In this document: positions 17,956-26,686 of the stretch, in pieces
Numbering within the stretch: position 1 is the stretch's first letter
How the letters are laid out: each line of letters begins with the position of its first letter
NCBI GenBank assembly: GCA_035695045.1
Contig: DASSEX010000001.1
Span: 1-63,493 of the forward strand
Source: DASSKP01 sp035695045
Lineage (GTDB): Bacteria > Actinomycetota > Actinomycetes > JAFAQI01
DNA: 63,493 nt
Direction: 5' to 3'
Made by a program: the position numbers and the translations under genes
Notes under the pieces: model-generated
What the model was told of the DNA's origin: nothing
Database searches by the model: none
The model's input: the letters and a program-made list of their open reading frames with translations, nothing else

Positions 17956-18603
17956 GTGATCACCAGCGTGCTCCTCATCGACGACCACGAGCTGATCCGG
18001 CAGGGCCTGCGCCGTGCTTTCGAGCGCGACCCTGACTTCGAGGTCGTCGGTGAGGCGGGCAGCGTCGCCGAGGGTGTCGCGCTCGCCGGCCGGCTCCGTC
18101 CGGGCGTCATCGTGACCGACATCCGCCTGCCGGACGGCAGCGGACTCGACGCCACGCGACAGATCCGCAAGGCTCTGCCCGAGGCCGGGATCGTCGTCCT
18201 GACCATGTACGCCGGCGATGAGCAGCTCTTCGGGGCGCTGGAAGCGGGCGCATCGGCCTTCGTCGCCAAGGACGCTCCCGCCGACGACGTCGTTGCCGCG
18301 GCCCGGCACGCGGCCTCCTCCCCCACGAGCTTCACCGCCACCGACCTCGCCAACGCGATGCGCCGCCGGATGACCCCCAGCGGCCCGCAGCTGTCCCCGC
18401 GTGAGCGTGAGGTGCTCCAGCTGCTCGCCGACGGCCTGGCCGTGGCCCAGATCGCCCGCCGGCTCTACATCAGCGAGTCCACGGCGAAAACTCACATCTC
18501 GAAGCTCTACGAGAAGCTGGGCGCCGGCAACCGGGCCCAGGCGCTGATGACGGCCATGCGGCTCGGCCTGATCTCCTCTGGTACGGAGGAGTCACTCCGC
18601 TAG
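17956..18603 (+). CDS. NarL/LuxR-family response regulator
   Basis: DNA-binding partner of the preceding kinase. 215 residues: a receiver domain with the acidic pair DDHE, phospho-Asp D55 in VTDIRLPDG and Lys in VAKDAPADD, then a LuxR helix-turn-helix (about 150-205: SPREREVLQLLADGLAVAQI). GTG 17956 is chosen because GAGGAGGG lies seven bases upstream; a TTG six bases earlier is too close to that site. It sits just before the two pilin genes, so control of flp transcription is a reasonable inference. Confidence 0.88.
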   Translation: MITSVLLIDDHELIRQGLRRAFERDPDFEVVGEAGSVAEGVALAGRLRPGVIVTDIRLPDGSGLDATRQIRKALPEAGIVVLTMYAGDEQLFGALEAGASAFVAKDAPADDVVAAARHAASSPTSFTATDLANAMRRRMTPSGPQLSPREREVLQLLADGLAVAQIARRLYISESTAKTHISKLYEKLGAGNRAQALMTAMRLGLISSGTEESLR

Positions 18604-18625
18604 CCCTTTCGGCTGAGTGCGGGAT

Positions 18626-18645
18626 AGCCGAGCGTCCGGCTTTTC
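18626..18645 (+). terminator. Short terminator after the response regulator
   Basis: AGCCG and CGGCT enclose a six-base loop and are followed by TTTT. The stem is only five pairs. A second repeat, TGCTGA with TCAGCA, lies further on in the leader before flp1, around 18695-18720. Confidence 0.35.
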
Positions 18646-18766
18646 TGGGCCGCCCAACCGATGGTCGCCGACCACGAACTACGCGAGTCTCCTACTTGCT
18701 GAGCTCGAGGGGGGTTCAGCACCAAGACCACCCACAGGCCGATCAGCGGCGCCAGGAGGAAAAGAA

Positions 18767-18961
18767 ATGCTTCGCTTCATGCTCGCCAAGCGCAACACGG
18801 GCGACGAGGGCGCGACCGCCGTCGAGTACGGCCTGATGGTCGCAGCGATCGCCGCCGTCATCGTCGTCGTCGTCTTCCTGCTCGGAGGCGTCGTCAAGGA
18901 CAAGTTCAGCAAGACCTGCGGCGCGATCAACAGCGGCGGCAGCAGCACCGCCACCTGCTAG
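18767..18961 (+). CDS. flp: Flp-type pilin 1
   Basis: Structural pilin, 64 residues. Prepilin motif: a 15-residue basic leader ending DEG, then ATAVEY with Glu5 and Tyr6 in the mature form, and a hydrophobic helix (about 8-27 mature) ending FLLGG. Mature length is about 49. The tail KDKFSKTCGAINSGGSSTATC holds Cys at mature 36 and 49, rich in Ser, Thr and Gly. ATG follows AGGAGGA by six bases. A terminator follows, so it is probably monocistronic and highly expressed. Confidence 0.9.
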   Translation: MLRFMLAKRNTGDEGATAVEYGLMVAAIAAVIVVVVFLLGGVVKDKFSKTCGAINSGGSSTATC

Positions 18962-18978
18962 TCACTCGTAAGCGTAGG

Positions 18979-19022
18979 AACGCCCGTCGGGCGGGGCATC
19001 CGTCTCGCCTGGCGGGCGTTTC
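18979..19022 (+). terminator. Terminator after flp1
   Basis: AACGCCCGTC pairs with GGCGGGCGTT (ten pairs with one wobble), followed by TTCT. The loop carries a smaller GGGCGGGG/CGCC element. It separates flp1 from flp2. Confidence 0.65.
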
Positions 19023-19061
19023 TGCGGGCTACGGCCCAGAGCCTTCGAACCGGAGAGCGCG

Positions 19062-19274
19062 ATGAACGCAATGATCCGCGTCGGCGCACGTCGTCCTCGT
19101 GGCGAGGAGGGCGCTACCGCAGTCGAGTACGCGCTCATCGTCTTCGCCATCGCAGCGGCCGTCGTCGCCATCGTGTTCCTCCTCGGCGGCGCCACGAAGA
19201 AGCTGTTCACCAACAGCTGCGCGGCCATCAACTCCCAGGGCACGGTGTCGGTCGCGTCCACCGACTGCGGCTGA
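19062..19274 (+). CDS. flp: Flp-type pilin 2
   Basis: Second structural pilin, 70 residues. A 17-residue leader ends GEEG, then ATAVEYALIVFAIAA; the mature protein is about 53 residues. The membrane helix ends FLLGG as in pilin 1. The tail has SCAAINSQG and a final TDCG, giving Cys at mature 36 (same place as in pilin 1) and 52. GGAGAG precedes the ATG. Only three bases separate it from the next membrane protein, with no terminator, so it leads the glycan-type operon. Confidence 0.9.
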   Translation: MNAMIRVGARRPRGEEGATAVEYALIVFAIAAAVVAIVFLLGGATKKLFTNSCAAINSQGTVSVASTDCG

Positions 19275-19277
19275 TCG

Positions 19278-20771
19278 GTGTCGCTGGCGCAAGCGAGCGT
19301 CGCGAGGGCGCAAGGCCACGGTCGCGGTGATCTGAAGCCGCACCTCAACTCGGTCCCCGCCTGGACGATCGTGACCGGCCTGGTCTTCGGGCTGCTCGTC
19401 TATCTCTCGTCCGGCCCGCTCGACGACCCCGACGTCTGGTGGCACGTCCGCCTCGGCCGGCAGATCCTCGACACCCACCACCTGCCGCACCGCGAGGTCT
19501 GGTCGTTCGCCGCCCTCGGCCACGCCTGGACCCCCACCGCGTGGCTCTCCGACGTCGTCTATGGCGGGCTCGTCGATCTGGCGGGCTGGCGAGCGCTCAT
19601 CTTCCTGAAGCTGGTCGTCTGCGCCATCACCGCATGGTTGGTGCTCCGGCTGGCACGGCGGACCGGGGCGTCGCCCGCGGCTGTCACGTTCGCCTTCACC
19701 CTCAGCTGCCTGCCGCTGACGTTCTTCCTCCGGGAGCGGCCGCAGGCGTTCAGCCTCGTCATCCTCGCAGTGCTGGCGAGTTGGTTCGAGGACGTACGGC
19801 GTGGCAGGTCGCTGCCCGTTGTGCGGTTCCTGGCCCTGCAATGGATCTGGGCCAACGTCCATGGCATGTGGTTCCTCGGGCCCGTGTTTCTCGTCGTCGC
19901 CGCGATCTGTGACGCGCTCGACTCCGGGCGTCCTGCGCTCGTCAGGCTCCAGCGCCACCTGGTGCTCGCTCTCGGCGGCGTAGCGGTGGCTGCGCTGACG
20001 CCGGTCGGCCCGAGGCTCGTCGTGCAACCGTTCCTCGTCCGCTCCGCGGCGCGCCAGATCAGCGAGTGGCAGCCGACAGTGTTGTGGGCGCGAGGGTTGA
20101 CGCCGTACCTCATCGCCATCGCGGTGCTCGTGCTGGCGCTGGCCAGACGAAGGAGCGCGCCGACCTGGTCCGATCCGGTGTGGCTTCTCGTCGTCGTGGC
20201 GTTCTCCCTCGTCGCCAGCCGTAACGTCGCCCCCGCGGCCATCCTGCTCGCCGCACCTCTCGCTCGAGCTGTCGATGAGCTCGGACCACTACCTGCCGAT
20301 GCGCGCATCCCTGTCGCCGTACCTGCCGTGCTCGCGCTGCTCGGCGTCGGGTTCGCGGTCGCGGGAGCGGCAACCGAAACTGCGATCGCCCGTAGCGAGC
20401 CGACGCGCTTGGTCAACGAGCTCGGCCGACTGCCGGCACCGCGGCACGTGTTGAACGACTACACCGTCGGCGGACTGATCAGCGGTACTCAGCCGGCCGC
20501 GTCGGTCGCCATCGACGGGCGAACCGACAACTACAGTCCGTCCTATGTCGACCAATACCTGGGCATGTCACAGCTCCAAGGTCCGTGGCAACAGCTGCTC
20601 AGACGGCTCCGACCCGATTGCGCCCTGCTTGCTTCCGACGACGCGTTGACGCACGTCCTCGTCGCTGAGTACGGATGGAGGGTCGTCGACCACGAAGCCG
20701 GATACACACTCCTCGAGCGGGGTCCCGCCGGAAAGATCGAGCTGAGCACGGCGCCGGGCGACCGCCCATGA
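19278..20771 (+). CDS. Polytopic GT-C-like membrane protein
   Basis: 497 residues with about ten membrane segments and, after the first, the motif DDPDVWWHVRLGRQI in an outer loop, typical of lipid-phosphate-sugar-dependent (GT-C) glycosyltransferases. The C-terminal part has LNDYTVGGLISG and VAIDGRTDNYSPSYVDQYL, a soluble module seen in a family of actinobacterial membrane proteins. Substrate unknown. GTG start follows flp2 by three bases and the gene overlaps the next by four. Glycan transfer to a surface acceptor is inferred from fold and context. Confidence 0.6.
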   Translation: MSLAQASVARAQGHGRGDLKPHLNSVPAWTIVTGLVFGLLVYLSSGPLDDPDVWWHVRLGRQILDTHHLPHREVWSFAALGHAWTPTAWLSDVVYGGLVDLAGWRALIFLKLVVCAITAWLVLRLARRTGASPAAVTFAFTLSCLPLTFFLRERPQAFSLVILAVLASWFEDVRRGRSLPVVRFLALQWIWANVHGMWFLGPVFLVVAAICDALDSGRPALVRLQRHLVLALGGVAVAALTPVGPRLVVQPFLVRSAARQISEWQPTVLWARGLTPYLIAIAVLVLALARRRSAPTWSDPVWLLVVVAFSLVASRNVAPAAILLAAPLARAVDELGPLPADARIPVAVPAVLALLGVGFAVAGAATETAIARSEPTRLVNELGRLPAPRHVLNDYTVGGLISGTQPAASVAIDGRTDNYSPSYVDQYLGMSQLQGPWQQLLRRLRPDCALLASDDALTHVLVAEYGWRVVDHEAGYTLLERGPAGKIELSTAPGDRP

Positions 20772-22561
20772 CCGCTCTTGCGGCGGATCGGCTTCGCCCG
20801 CGACATGCGTCTCTTGCACTCGTAGTGCTGGTTGCAGTGGCGACGGCCCTCGGCTGGGTAGGAGCTGCTGCCCTCTTGACAGTCGTCTCCGTAGCACAGC
20901 TCGTACCGGCTACCTCGTTGGTCCGACGCGTCGCCCTTGCGATTCCGATGTTCGCCGGAATGATCGCGATGGTCCTGACGGTTCTTGCGATCCTTCGCAT
21001 TCAGACGGATCCTCGCTGGTGGGTTCTGGCGATCGCTGTCATCGCGTTCGTCGCCGCTGTTCTCGCCCCGCAGCCGAGCGCTACGTGGGCGGATGCAGTT
21101 GACGGATGGTCAGCAGCGGCCGCGGTGACCGTGCTCGTGGTGACCGCGCGTTCCGTGTTCACGTGGCAAGCTGCAGACTTCATTGCCCGGCTCGGAACTC
21201 ATACTGACGGTGTCCGGCACATCACGCTCGGGGCTGCGGTCGACAGCTACGGCGGTTACCTGACTTTTTCCAACCAGGCCGACCATCTGCTGCCGGGGCT
21301 CCAGCACTACCCGCAGGGCGCGTCCGGAGTCCTCGCCGTGGTCTTTCGGTCTCTGGCCGGCCGCCACCCGAGCCCGGAGACGATGGCGGTCGTCGGGTAC
21401 TGGGCGCTCATCGCATTGTTGGCGCTCACAACGTGGCTGGTCACGACCTCGGTCCTCTCACTCGCGAGTCGTTTGTCGGGCTCCCGTCTGTCCGCCGCTC
21501 AGCACGCTGTAGGCGCGGCCGTCGTCGTGGCCACCGGACTTGCCGGGCCTCTCTATCTCACCTTCGAGCTCGGCTACTTCGCGCAAGAAGCGGCGACGCT
21601 AGCCCTTCTCGCGGCCATGTGCGTGATGATCGACTCCAACTGGAACCGTCGAGTCGCGGTTGTTCTCAGCCTGCTACTTGTTGCTGTCGCACAGGCCTGG
21701 TATCTGCTCGTGCCCGCCGCCCTCGTCGTAGTTGCGTGGTGGTGGAGAAGGCAGTCCCCTCGTCGGCTGCTCTTCCTTCCCGCGACGGTCGTGGCGCCGT
21801 TCATCGTCTTCCCGTTCGTAACCGGTCCCTCCCCCACCAAGCAGCTTCTCGCTGTAGGCATCACGCCCGCGCCGAACGAGATCGTGGTTTCGGCACTGAT
21901 CGTCGGCGGGTTGATCGCCACGCTGACCCTGCGCCGGCGCGCCGTGGACGGACCGAACGTGGTCAGCTGCACGCTGTACACGCTGTTAGGCTTCACAGTG
22001 CTCATCGGCAGCTGGGAGTTCGCCCAGGCGACCGCGGATTCCGCCTACTACGCCGTCAAGTTGTTCGTTCTCGTGCTGATGTTCGCGGGTCTGGCGATCG
22101 CGACCGCGACGACAGTCGCCTTGGGCAGCGCTCTTGGCGAGGACCGCGTCTCTGTGGCGGCCATGCTGGTGGCCTCTTGCACCGTCGCCATCGGAGGGCT
22201 GTCCTACCTCGCGGACCGGACTGGCGATCCCCCTCCGAGGGCGCTGCGTGAGGCTCAGCTCTACGTCCAGAGCTCGCGGGGCCATGGCACCAAGTCATTG
22301 ATCATGGTGTTCGACGGATGTGGTTACGCAGACCGCTTCATGAGTCATGCGGTCGCCAACCTCAACAAGGAGTTCTCCCCCGCCTTGAACGACGTCATGG
22401 CGACCTACATGAACTCCAAGCGCTCGAGCATCGAAGGCCTGGTGCAGCTCGCGCGCGATCGTCGGGTCGACGCACTAGAGGTGATCACGGCCGCCCCCTG
22501 CGCGCCGGGGCAACTTGCCAAGCTCGGCCAACTCCCCAAAGTCACCGTGATCGGGTCGTGA
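20768..22561 (+). CDS. Large polytopic membrane protein
   Basis: 597 residues with about twelve hydrophobic segments (from VLVAVATALGWVGAAALLTV onward, first at about 15-40) and a C-terminal soluble stretch with REAQLYVQSSRGHGT and AVANLNKEFSPALNDVMATYMNS. No family was recognised with confidence; size and company suggest a GT-C enzyme or a polymerase/ligase of a glycan pathway. ATG overlaps the previous stop as ATGA, and the stop overlaps GtrA as GTGA. Confidence 0.55.
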   Translation: MTALAADRLRPRHASLALVVLVAVATALGWVGAAALLTVVSVAQLVPATSLVRRVALAIPMFAGMIAMVLTVLAILRIQTDPRWWVLAIAVIAFVAAVLAPQPSATWADAVDGWSAAAAVTVLVVTARSVFTWQAADFIARLGTHTDGVRHITLGAAVDSYGGYLTFSNQADHLLPGLQHYPQGASGVLAVVFRSLAGRHPSPETMAVVGYWALIALLALTTWLVTTSVLSLASRLSGSRLSAAQHAVGAAVVVATGLAGPLYLTFELGYFAQEAATLALLAAMCVMIDSNWNRRVAVVLSLLLVAVAQAWYLLVPAALVVVAWWWRRQSPRRLLFLPATVVAPFIVFPFVTGPSPTKQLLAVGITPAPNEIVVSALIVGGLIATLTLRRRAVDGPNVVSCTLYTLLGFTVLIGSWEFAQATADSAYYAVKLFVLVLMFAGLAIATATTVALGSALGEDRVSVAAMLVASCTVAIGGLSYLADRTGDPPPRALREAQLYVQSSRGHGTKSLIMVFDGCGYADRFMSHAVANLNKEFSPALNDVMATYMNSKRSSIEGLVQLARDRRVDALEVITAAPCAPGQLAKLGQLPKVTVIGS

Positions 22562-22953
22562 GTCGACAACGTCGCGTGACCTACTTGCTCGTGGGTGGGA
22601 TCAGCTTCATCGTCGACTTCGGCGTGCTCGTCACATGCCGAACCGGCCTCGGGCTTCCCGTATGGGCGGCCACGACCGCTGCCTACTGGGCGGGATTCGC
22701 GGTCAACTTCACCCTCCAACGCACAAGGACATTCGCAGCGACCGGCCCGCTTCGGCCGCAGCTCTGGCGTTACGGAGTACTCGTCCTGGCGAACTACCTC
22801 GGAACGTTGGCGATCGTCGACGCGGCCAGCAAGACCCACTTCGGATACGCCGTGGGCAAGGTCTTGGCTGTGATGGTATTCATCGTTGTGAACTATCTCG
22901 TCTACGGCCGGTGGGTGTTCATCGATCGTTCGGAGCCCGTTCGTGAGCGCTGA
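22558..22953 (+). CDS. GtrA-like membrane protein
   Basis: 131 residues with four membrane helices and the GtrA pattern (VTYLLVGGISFIVDFGVLV at the start, AVGKVLAVMVFIVVNYLVYGRWVF at the end). GtrA proteins are thought to flip polyprenyl-linked sugars. GTG overlaps the previous stop by four bases, and the end overlaps the acetyltransferase by 11. Confidence 0.8.
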   Translation: MSRQRRVTYLLVGGISFIVDFGVLVTCRTGLGLPVWAATTAAYWAGFAVNFTLQRTRTFAATGPLRPQLWRYGVLVLANYLGTLAIVDAASKTHFGYAVGKVLAVMVFIVVNYLVYGRWVFIDRSEPVRER

Positions 22954-23494
22954 CGGCTACTTCGCGCATCCAACCGCCGAGATCGACGAGGGCGCCGGCA
23001 TCGGCTCAGGAGCGCAGTTGTGGCATTGGGCGCACGTACGCGCGGGTGCGAGCATCGGTGCGGAGACCCGGCTGGGCGGCAATGTCTATGTCGACGCGAA
23101 CGTCCACATCGGCGACCGCGTGAAGATTCAGAACAACGTCTCTGTCTACCAGGGGGTGACGATCGAAGACGACGTCTTCGTCGGACCGGCCGTGGTGTTC
23201 ACCAACGACCGTGCGCCGAGAGCATTCGGGCAGTGGGAGATCGTCCCGACCGTCGTCCGTCGTGGCGCGTCGATCGGCGCCAACGCGACGATCGTGTGTG
23301 GCCTGGAGCTCGGTGAGTTCTCGATGGTCGGCGCCGGGGCCGTCGCCAGGCGTTCGGTTCGGCCCCACGAGCTGGTGGCGGGAAACCCGGCCCGACATCT
23401 CGGCTGGGTCTGCCGCTGCGGTCGGGTGACGAGCAGAGATGAGGAACAACCGCTGCGCTTGGCGTGTGGCGATTGCGACTGGGACCAGACGTGA
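22943..23494 (+). CDS. Hexapeptide-repeat N-acetyltransferase, WbpD-like
   Basis: Likely acetylates an amino sugar nucleotide. 183 residues: left-handed beta-helix repeats from about 10 to 125 (GAGIGSGAQLWHWAHVRAG, then QNNVSVYQGVTIEDDVFVGP), a C-terminal arm, and a CRCG...CGDC zinc-ribbon-like tail (about 153-180) that is not usual for WbpD. The WbpD family acetylates the 3-amino group of UDP-2-acetamido-3-amino uronic acid. The two following genes are the expected partners. Confidence 0.82.
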   Translation: MSADGYFAHPTAEIDEGAGIGSGAQLWHWAHVRAGASIGAETRLGGNVYVDANVHIGDRVKIQNNVSVYQGVTIEDDVFVGPAVVFTNDRAPRAFGQWEIVPTVVRRGASIGANATIVCGLELGEFSMVGAGAVARRSVRPHELVAGNPARHLGWVCRCGRVTSRDEEQPLRLACGDCDWDQT

Positions 23495-24588
23495 TCCCGG
23501 TCTCGCTGGTCCGGCTCGATGACGCCGAGGAGCAACTGGTCCTCGAAGTCCTCCGGTCTGGGCAACTCACCCAGGGCCGCGTGGTCGCCGACCTCGAGGC
23601 AGCATTTGCCCAGCTGACGGGCACGAGGCACGTGGTCGCGGTCAACAGCGGAACGACTGCGCTCGTCGCCGCTCTTCGCGTGCTCGGCATCGGACCGGGC
23701 GACGAAGTGATCACGTCGCCGTTCACGTTCGCCGCCAGTGTCAATGCGATCTTGTCCGTCGGTGCGACGGCGCGGCTCGTCGACATCGGCTCCGACTTCA
23801 ACATCGACGCCGAACTAGTGCGCGCGGCTGTCACCGAACGGACCAGAGCCCTTCTACCGGTCCATCTGTACGGGCAGATGGCCGACATGCCGGCGGTCGA
23901 AGAGGTGGCTCGCTCGGCGGGCGTCGCGATCGTCGAGGACGCGGCGCAAGCGCATGGGGCCTCGATCGAGGGCCGGCCGGCGGGCTCGTTCGGACTGGGG
24001 TGCTTCTCGCTGTACGCGACGAAGAACCTCTTCGCGGGCGAGGGAGGGTTGATCTCCACTGACGACGACGAGCTGGCCGACCGGCTGCGGGTACTTCGCA
24101 ATCAAGGCATGCGCGATCGATATGACTTCGTCATGCCGGGAGAGAACTACCGAATGACCGACGTTCACGCGGCAATAGCCCTGCCTCAGCTCCAGCGCTT
24201 CCACGAGCGCACGCAGAAGCGGCAGAGCAACGCGAAGAGGCTCGCCGCCGGACTTACGGGGATCGAGGGGCTCACGGTCCCCGAGCCGCTGCGCGGCAGA
24301 CGTCACGTCTGGCATCAGTTCACCATTCGCGTGACGAAGGACGCCCCCGTCTCGCGCGAGGAGGTCGCGCAGCGACTCGCGGCAGCCAACGTCGGTTCAG
24401 CGGTCTACTACCCGCGAGCCATCGTCGACTACGACTGCTACGCACGACATCCGCGGGTGATGCCGGGAGAGTTCCCGGAAGCCCGACGCGCAGCTCAAGA
24501 AGTCTTGTCCCTTCCGGTCCATCCCTGGCTCACGTCAGCTGACCTCGACCACGTCATCGAGTCCGTTCGGGAGGCCGTTCGTGGTTGA
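23491..24588 (+). CDS. DegT/DnrJ/EryC1 aminotransferase, WbpE-like
   Basis: PLP-dependent sugar aminotransferase. 365 residues with TRHVVAVNSGTTAL (phosphate binding), HLYGQMADM, EDAAQAHGA (Asp150 to the pyridine nitrogen) and the PLP lysine K178 in SLYATKNLFAGEGG. In the WbpE family it aminates C3 of a 3-keto uronic acid. GTG at 23491 overlaps the acetyltransferase stop (GTGA), and the end overlaps the oxidoreductase by eight bases. Confidence 0.88.
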   Translation: MIPVSLVRLDDAEEQLVLEVLRSGQLTQGRVVADLEAAFAQLTGTRHVVAVNSGTTALVAALRVLGIGPGDEVITSPFTFAASVNAILSVGATARLVDIGSDFNIDAELVRAAVTERTRALLPVHLYGQMADMPAVEEVARSAGVAIVEDAAQAHGASIEGRPAGSFGLGCFSLYATKNLFAGEGGLISTDDDELADRLRVLRNQGMRDRYDFVMPGENYRMTDVHAAIALPQLQRFHERTQKRQSNAKRLAAGLTGIEGLTVPEPLRGRRHVWHQFTIRVTKDAPVSREEVAQRLAAANVGSAVYYPRAIVDYDCYARHPRVMPGEFPEARRAAQEVLSLPVHPWLTSADLDHVIESVREAVRG

Positions 24589-25540
24589 CGTCGCCGTTGT
24601 CGGCGCCGGCGTGATGGGCGCGAACCACGTTCGGATCCTCCGCCAGCTCCCGGACGTGCGGATAACCTTCGTCGCGGACTCGAACGGTGCGAGAGCGGGC
24701 GCGCTGGCAAAGTCCGTCGGCGCCACCGCCGCTACCGATACGCGAGACGTCGTAGGTCGGGTGGATGCCGCTGTCGTCGCCGTGCCGACCGAGCTCCATG
24801 CGGACGTCACGTGTCGACTGCTTGAGGGCGGCGCCCACGTCCTCGTCGAGAAACCCATGGCGAGCAGCGTCGCTGACGCGGAGCGCATGCTGGACGCCGC
24901 GGCCTCCGCACGGCGGATATTGCAGGTCGGGCACGTCGAGAGGTTCAACCCCGCAGTACTGGAGCTGGACCATCTCGTCCGCGACCTCATTCATCTGGAC
25001 TTCGCCCGAATCAGCCCGTTCTCAGGTCGGACGTCCGACGGCGTGATCGTCGACCTCATGACCCACGATCTCGACCTGGCTTGCGCACTTGCGGATTCAC
25101 CGGTGGAGCATGTGCACGCAGTCGCGAGGCGCATCCGCAGTCTGACCGAGGACCATGCGAGCGCGTTGCTGGAATTCGCCAACGGGATCACCGCGACGCT
25201 GATCGCCAGCCGGATCGGGCAGAACAAGATTCGAACCGTGTCGCTGACACAACGCGACAACTATGTTCACCTCGACCTGCTGCGCCAGGACGTCACGGTG
25301 ACACGAGTCGAGCATGCCGAATTCCTCTCCGACGAGGGCATGCGTTATCGGCAGTCAGGCGTGGTCGAGGTTCCGTTCCTCGAGCACCGAGGCGAGCCGT
25401 TGTTCCTGGAGCTCCAGCACTTCGTCGAATGCACGCGGACCATGCAGCAGCCGCGGGTGTCGGGAGAGGATGGGCTCCGCGCTCTCCAGCTTGCGCAGCG
25501 GGTGCTCACAGCCGCTGCTGAGCATGGGCCGTTCGGCTGA
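24581..25540 (+). CDS. Gfo/Idh/MocA oxidoreductase, WbpB-like
   Basis: NAD(P)-dependent sugar dehydrogenase. 319 residues: a Rossmann domain with GAGVMGANHVRIL, VEKPMASS and VGHVERFNP, then the alpha/beta domain with DLMTHDLDLACAL. In the Wbp pathway the WbpB enzyme oxidises UDP-GlcNAcA at C3 for WbpE. Here B, E and D are adjacent and translationally coupled in the order D-E-B. A WbpA-type UDP-GlcNAc 6-dehydrogenase is not in the window. Confidence 0.86.
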   Translation: MVDVAVVGAGVMGANHVRILRQLPDVRITFVADSNGARAGALAKSVGATAATDTRDVVGRVDAAVVAVPTELHADVTCRLLEGGAHVLVEKPMASSVADAERMLDAAASARRILQVGHVERFNPAVLELDHLVRDLIHLDFARISPFSGRTSDGVIVDLMTHDLDLACALADSPVEHVHAVARRIRSLTEDHASALLEFANGITATLIASRIGQNKIRTVSLTQRDNYVHLDLLRQDVTVTRVEHAEFLSDEGMRYRQSGVVEVPFLEHRGEPLFLELQHFVECTRTMQQPRVSGEDGLRALQLAQRVLTAAAEHGPFG

Positions 25541-25645
25541 TCGGCCGCCTCAACCAGACGGTTCGACTTGCCGCGCGACCATTTTCGTCCCGTTCGCGTC
25601 TCTCTACAGTCAGGGTGGAGTCCCAGGGGAGCCGATCGGAGTCCG

Positions 25646-26686
25646 ATGTACAAGGGTGTGCGTGTCGCTGCCGTGGTGCCGGCACACAACGAGCAGGCGC
25701 ACATCGCGAACGTCATCGCCACGATGCCGGAGTTCGTCGACGAGATCGTCGTCGTCGATGACCTCAGCACCGATGACACGGCCGCCATCGCAGAGCGCTC
25801 GGGCGACTCTCGGGTCACCGTCATCCGTCACGAGCGCAATCTCGGGGTCGGTGGCGCAATCATGACTGGCCACCGCACCGCGATGGCACTCGGCGCCGAC
25901 GTCAACGTCGTCATGGCCGGCGACGGACAGATGGACCCGGAATTCCTGCCGAGTCTTCTCGACCCGGTGGTCGAAGAGGGTTATGGCTTCGCGAAGGCCA
26001 ACCGCTTCTTCTCGATGGATTCGTTCGCGGGCATGCCACGCCACCGGATATTCGGCAATGTCGCGCTCTCCTTCGCCACCAAGGCGGCCTCCGGCTACTG
26101 GCACCTGTTCGACCCCCAGAACGGTTACACCGCGATTCGTCGCGAGGTGCTCGAACGACTGTCGCTCGAGCGGATCGCCCGTGGCTACTCGTTCGAGAAC
26201 GACCTGCTCGTGCACCTCAACATCCTTCGAGTCCCTGCCGTCGACGTACCGATTCCCGCTGTGTACGGATCGGAGATCTCCGGGATCCGTCTACGCCGCG
26301 TCGTTCCGGAGATGACCCGGCTGATGGTGCATGGCTTCTGGAAGCGCTTCTTCTACAAGTACGTGCTCTGGTCGTTCTCGCCGATCGCGCTGTTCCTGTT
26401 GACCGGGCTCGCTCTCGTCGGGTTCGGCCTTGCGGTCGGCGCTTGGGTCGTCGCGCACACGCTCGGCCCCGCCACCGCGAGCACGGGCTCGGTGCTGCTC
26501 GCAGTGACCCCCTTCCTTCTCGGCATGAACATGATCATGTTCGCGTTGATGATGGACATGCAGGAAAGCCCCGACACACCGATCAACGCGCATAACCTCT
26601 CGGCGCGCTGGTCGAAGATGCCTGGCGCCTTCCCGAGCCAACGAGCACCGAGTCCGTGGTTCGCGTCGTCGCCGTCAGAGCGATAG
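25646..26686 (+). CDS. Family 2 glycosyltransferase with two C-terminal membrane helices
   Basis: 346 residues: a GT-A domain (VPAHNEQ near 11-17, VVVDDLSTDDT near 35, GDGQMDPEF near 91) resembling dolichyl- or polyprenyl-phosphate sugar synthases, then two helices at about 245-310. It may load a sugar onto polyprenyl phosphate for the GT-C proteins of the operon. ATG 25646 is preceded by GGAG. A weak promoter may exist with TACAGT at 25605-25610. The end overlaps the convergent pimB gene by 12 bases. Confidence 0.83.
   Translation: MYKGVRVAAVVPAHNEQAHIANVIATMPEFVDEIVVVDDLSTDDTAAIAERSGDSRVTVIRHERNLGVGGAIMTGHRTAMALGADVNVVMAGDGQMDPEFLPSLLDPVVEEGYGFAKANRFFSMDSFAGMPRHRIFGNVALSFATKAASGYWHLFDPQNGYTAIRREVLERLSLERIARGYSFENDLLVHLNILRVPAVDVPIPAVYGSEISGIRLRRVVPEMTRLMVHGFWKRFFYKYVLWSFSPIALFLLTGLALVGFGLAVGAWVVAHTLGPATASTGSVLLAVTPFLLGMNMIMFALMMDMQESPDTPINAHNLSARWSKMPGAFPSQRAPSPWFASSPSER

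Noticed and set aside
18604..18766. Cyclic-di-GMP or other riboswitch in the flp1 leader
   Set aside because: The leader has short hairpins but lacks a recognisable riboswitch core such as GEMM GCGC and tetraloop motifs, and no alternative terminator pairing was seen.
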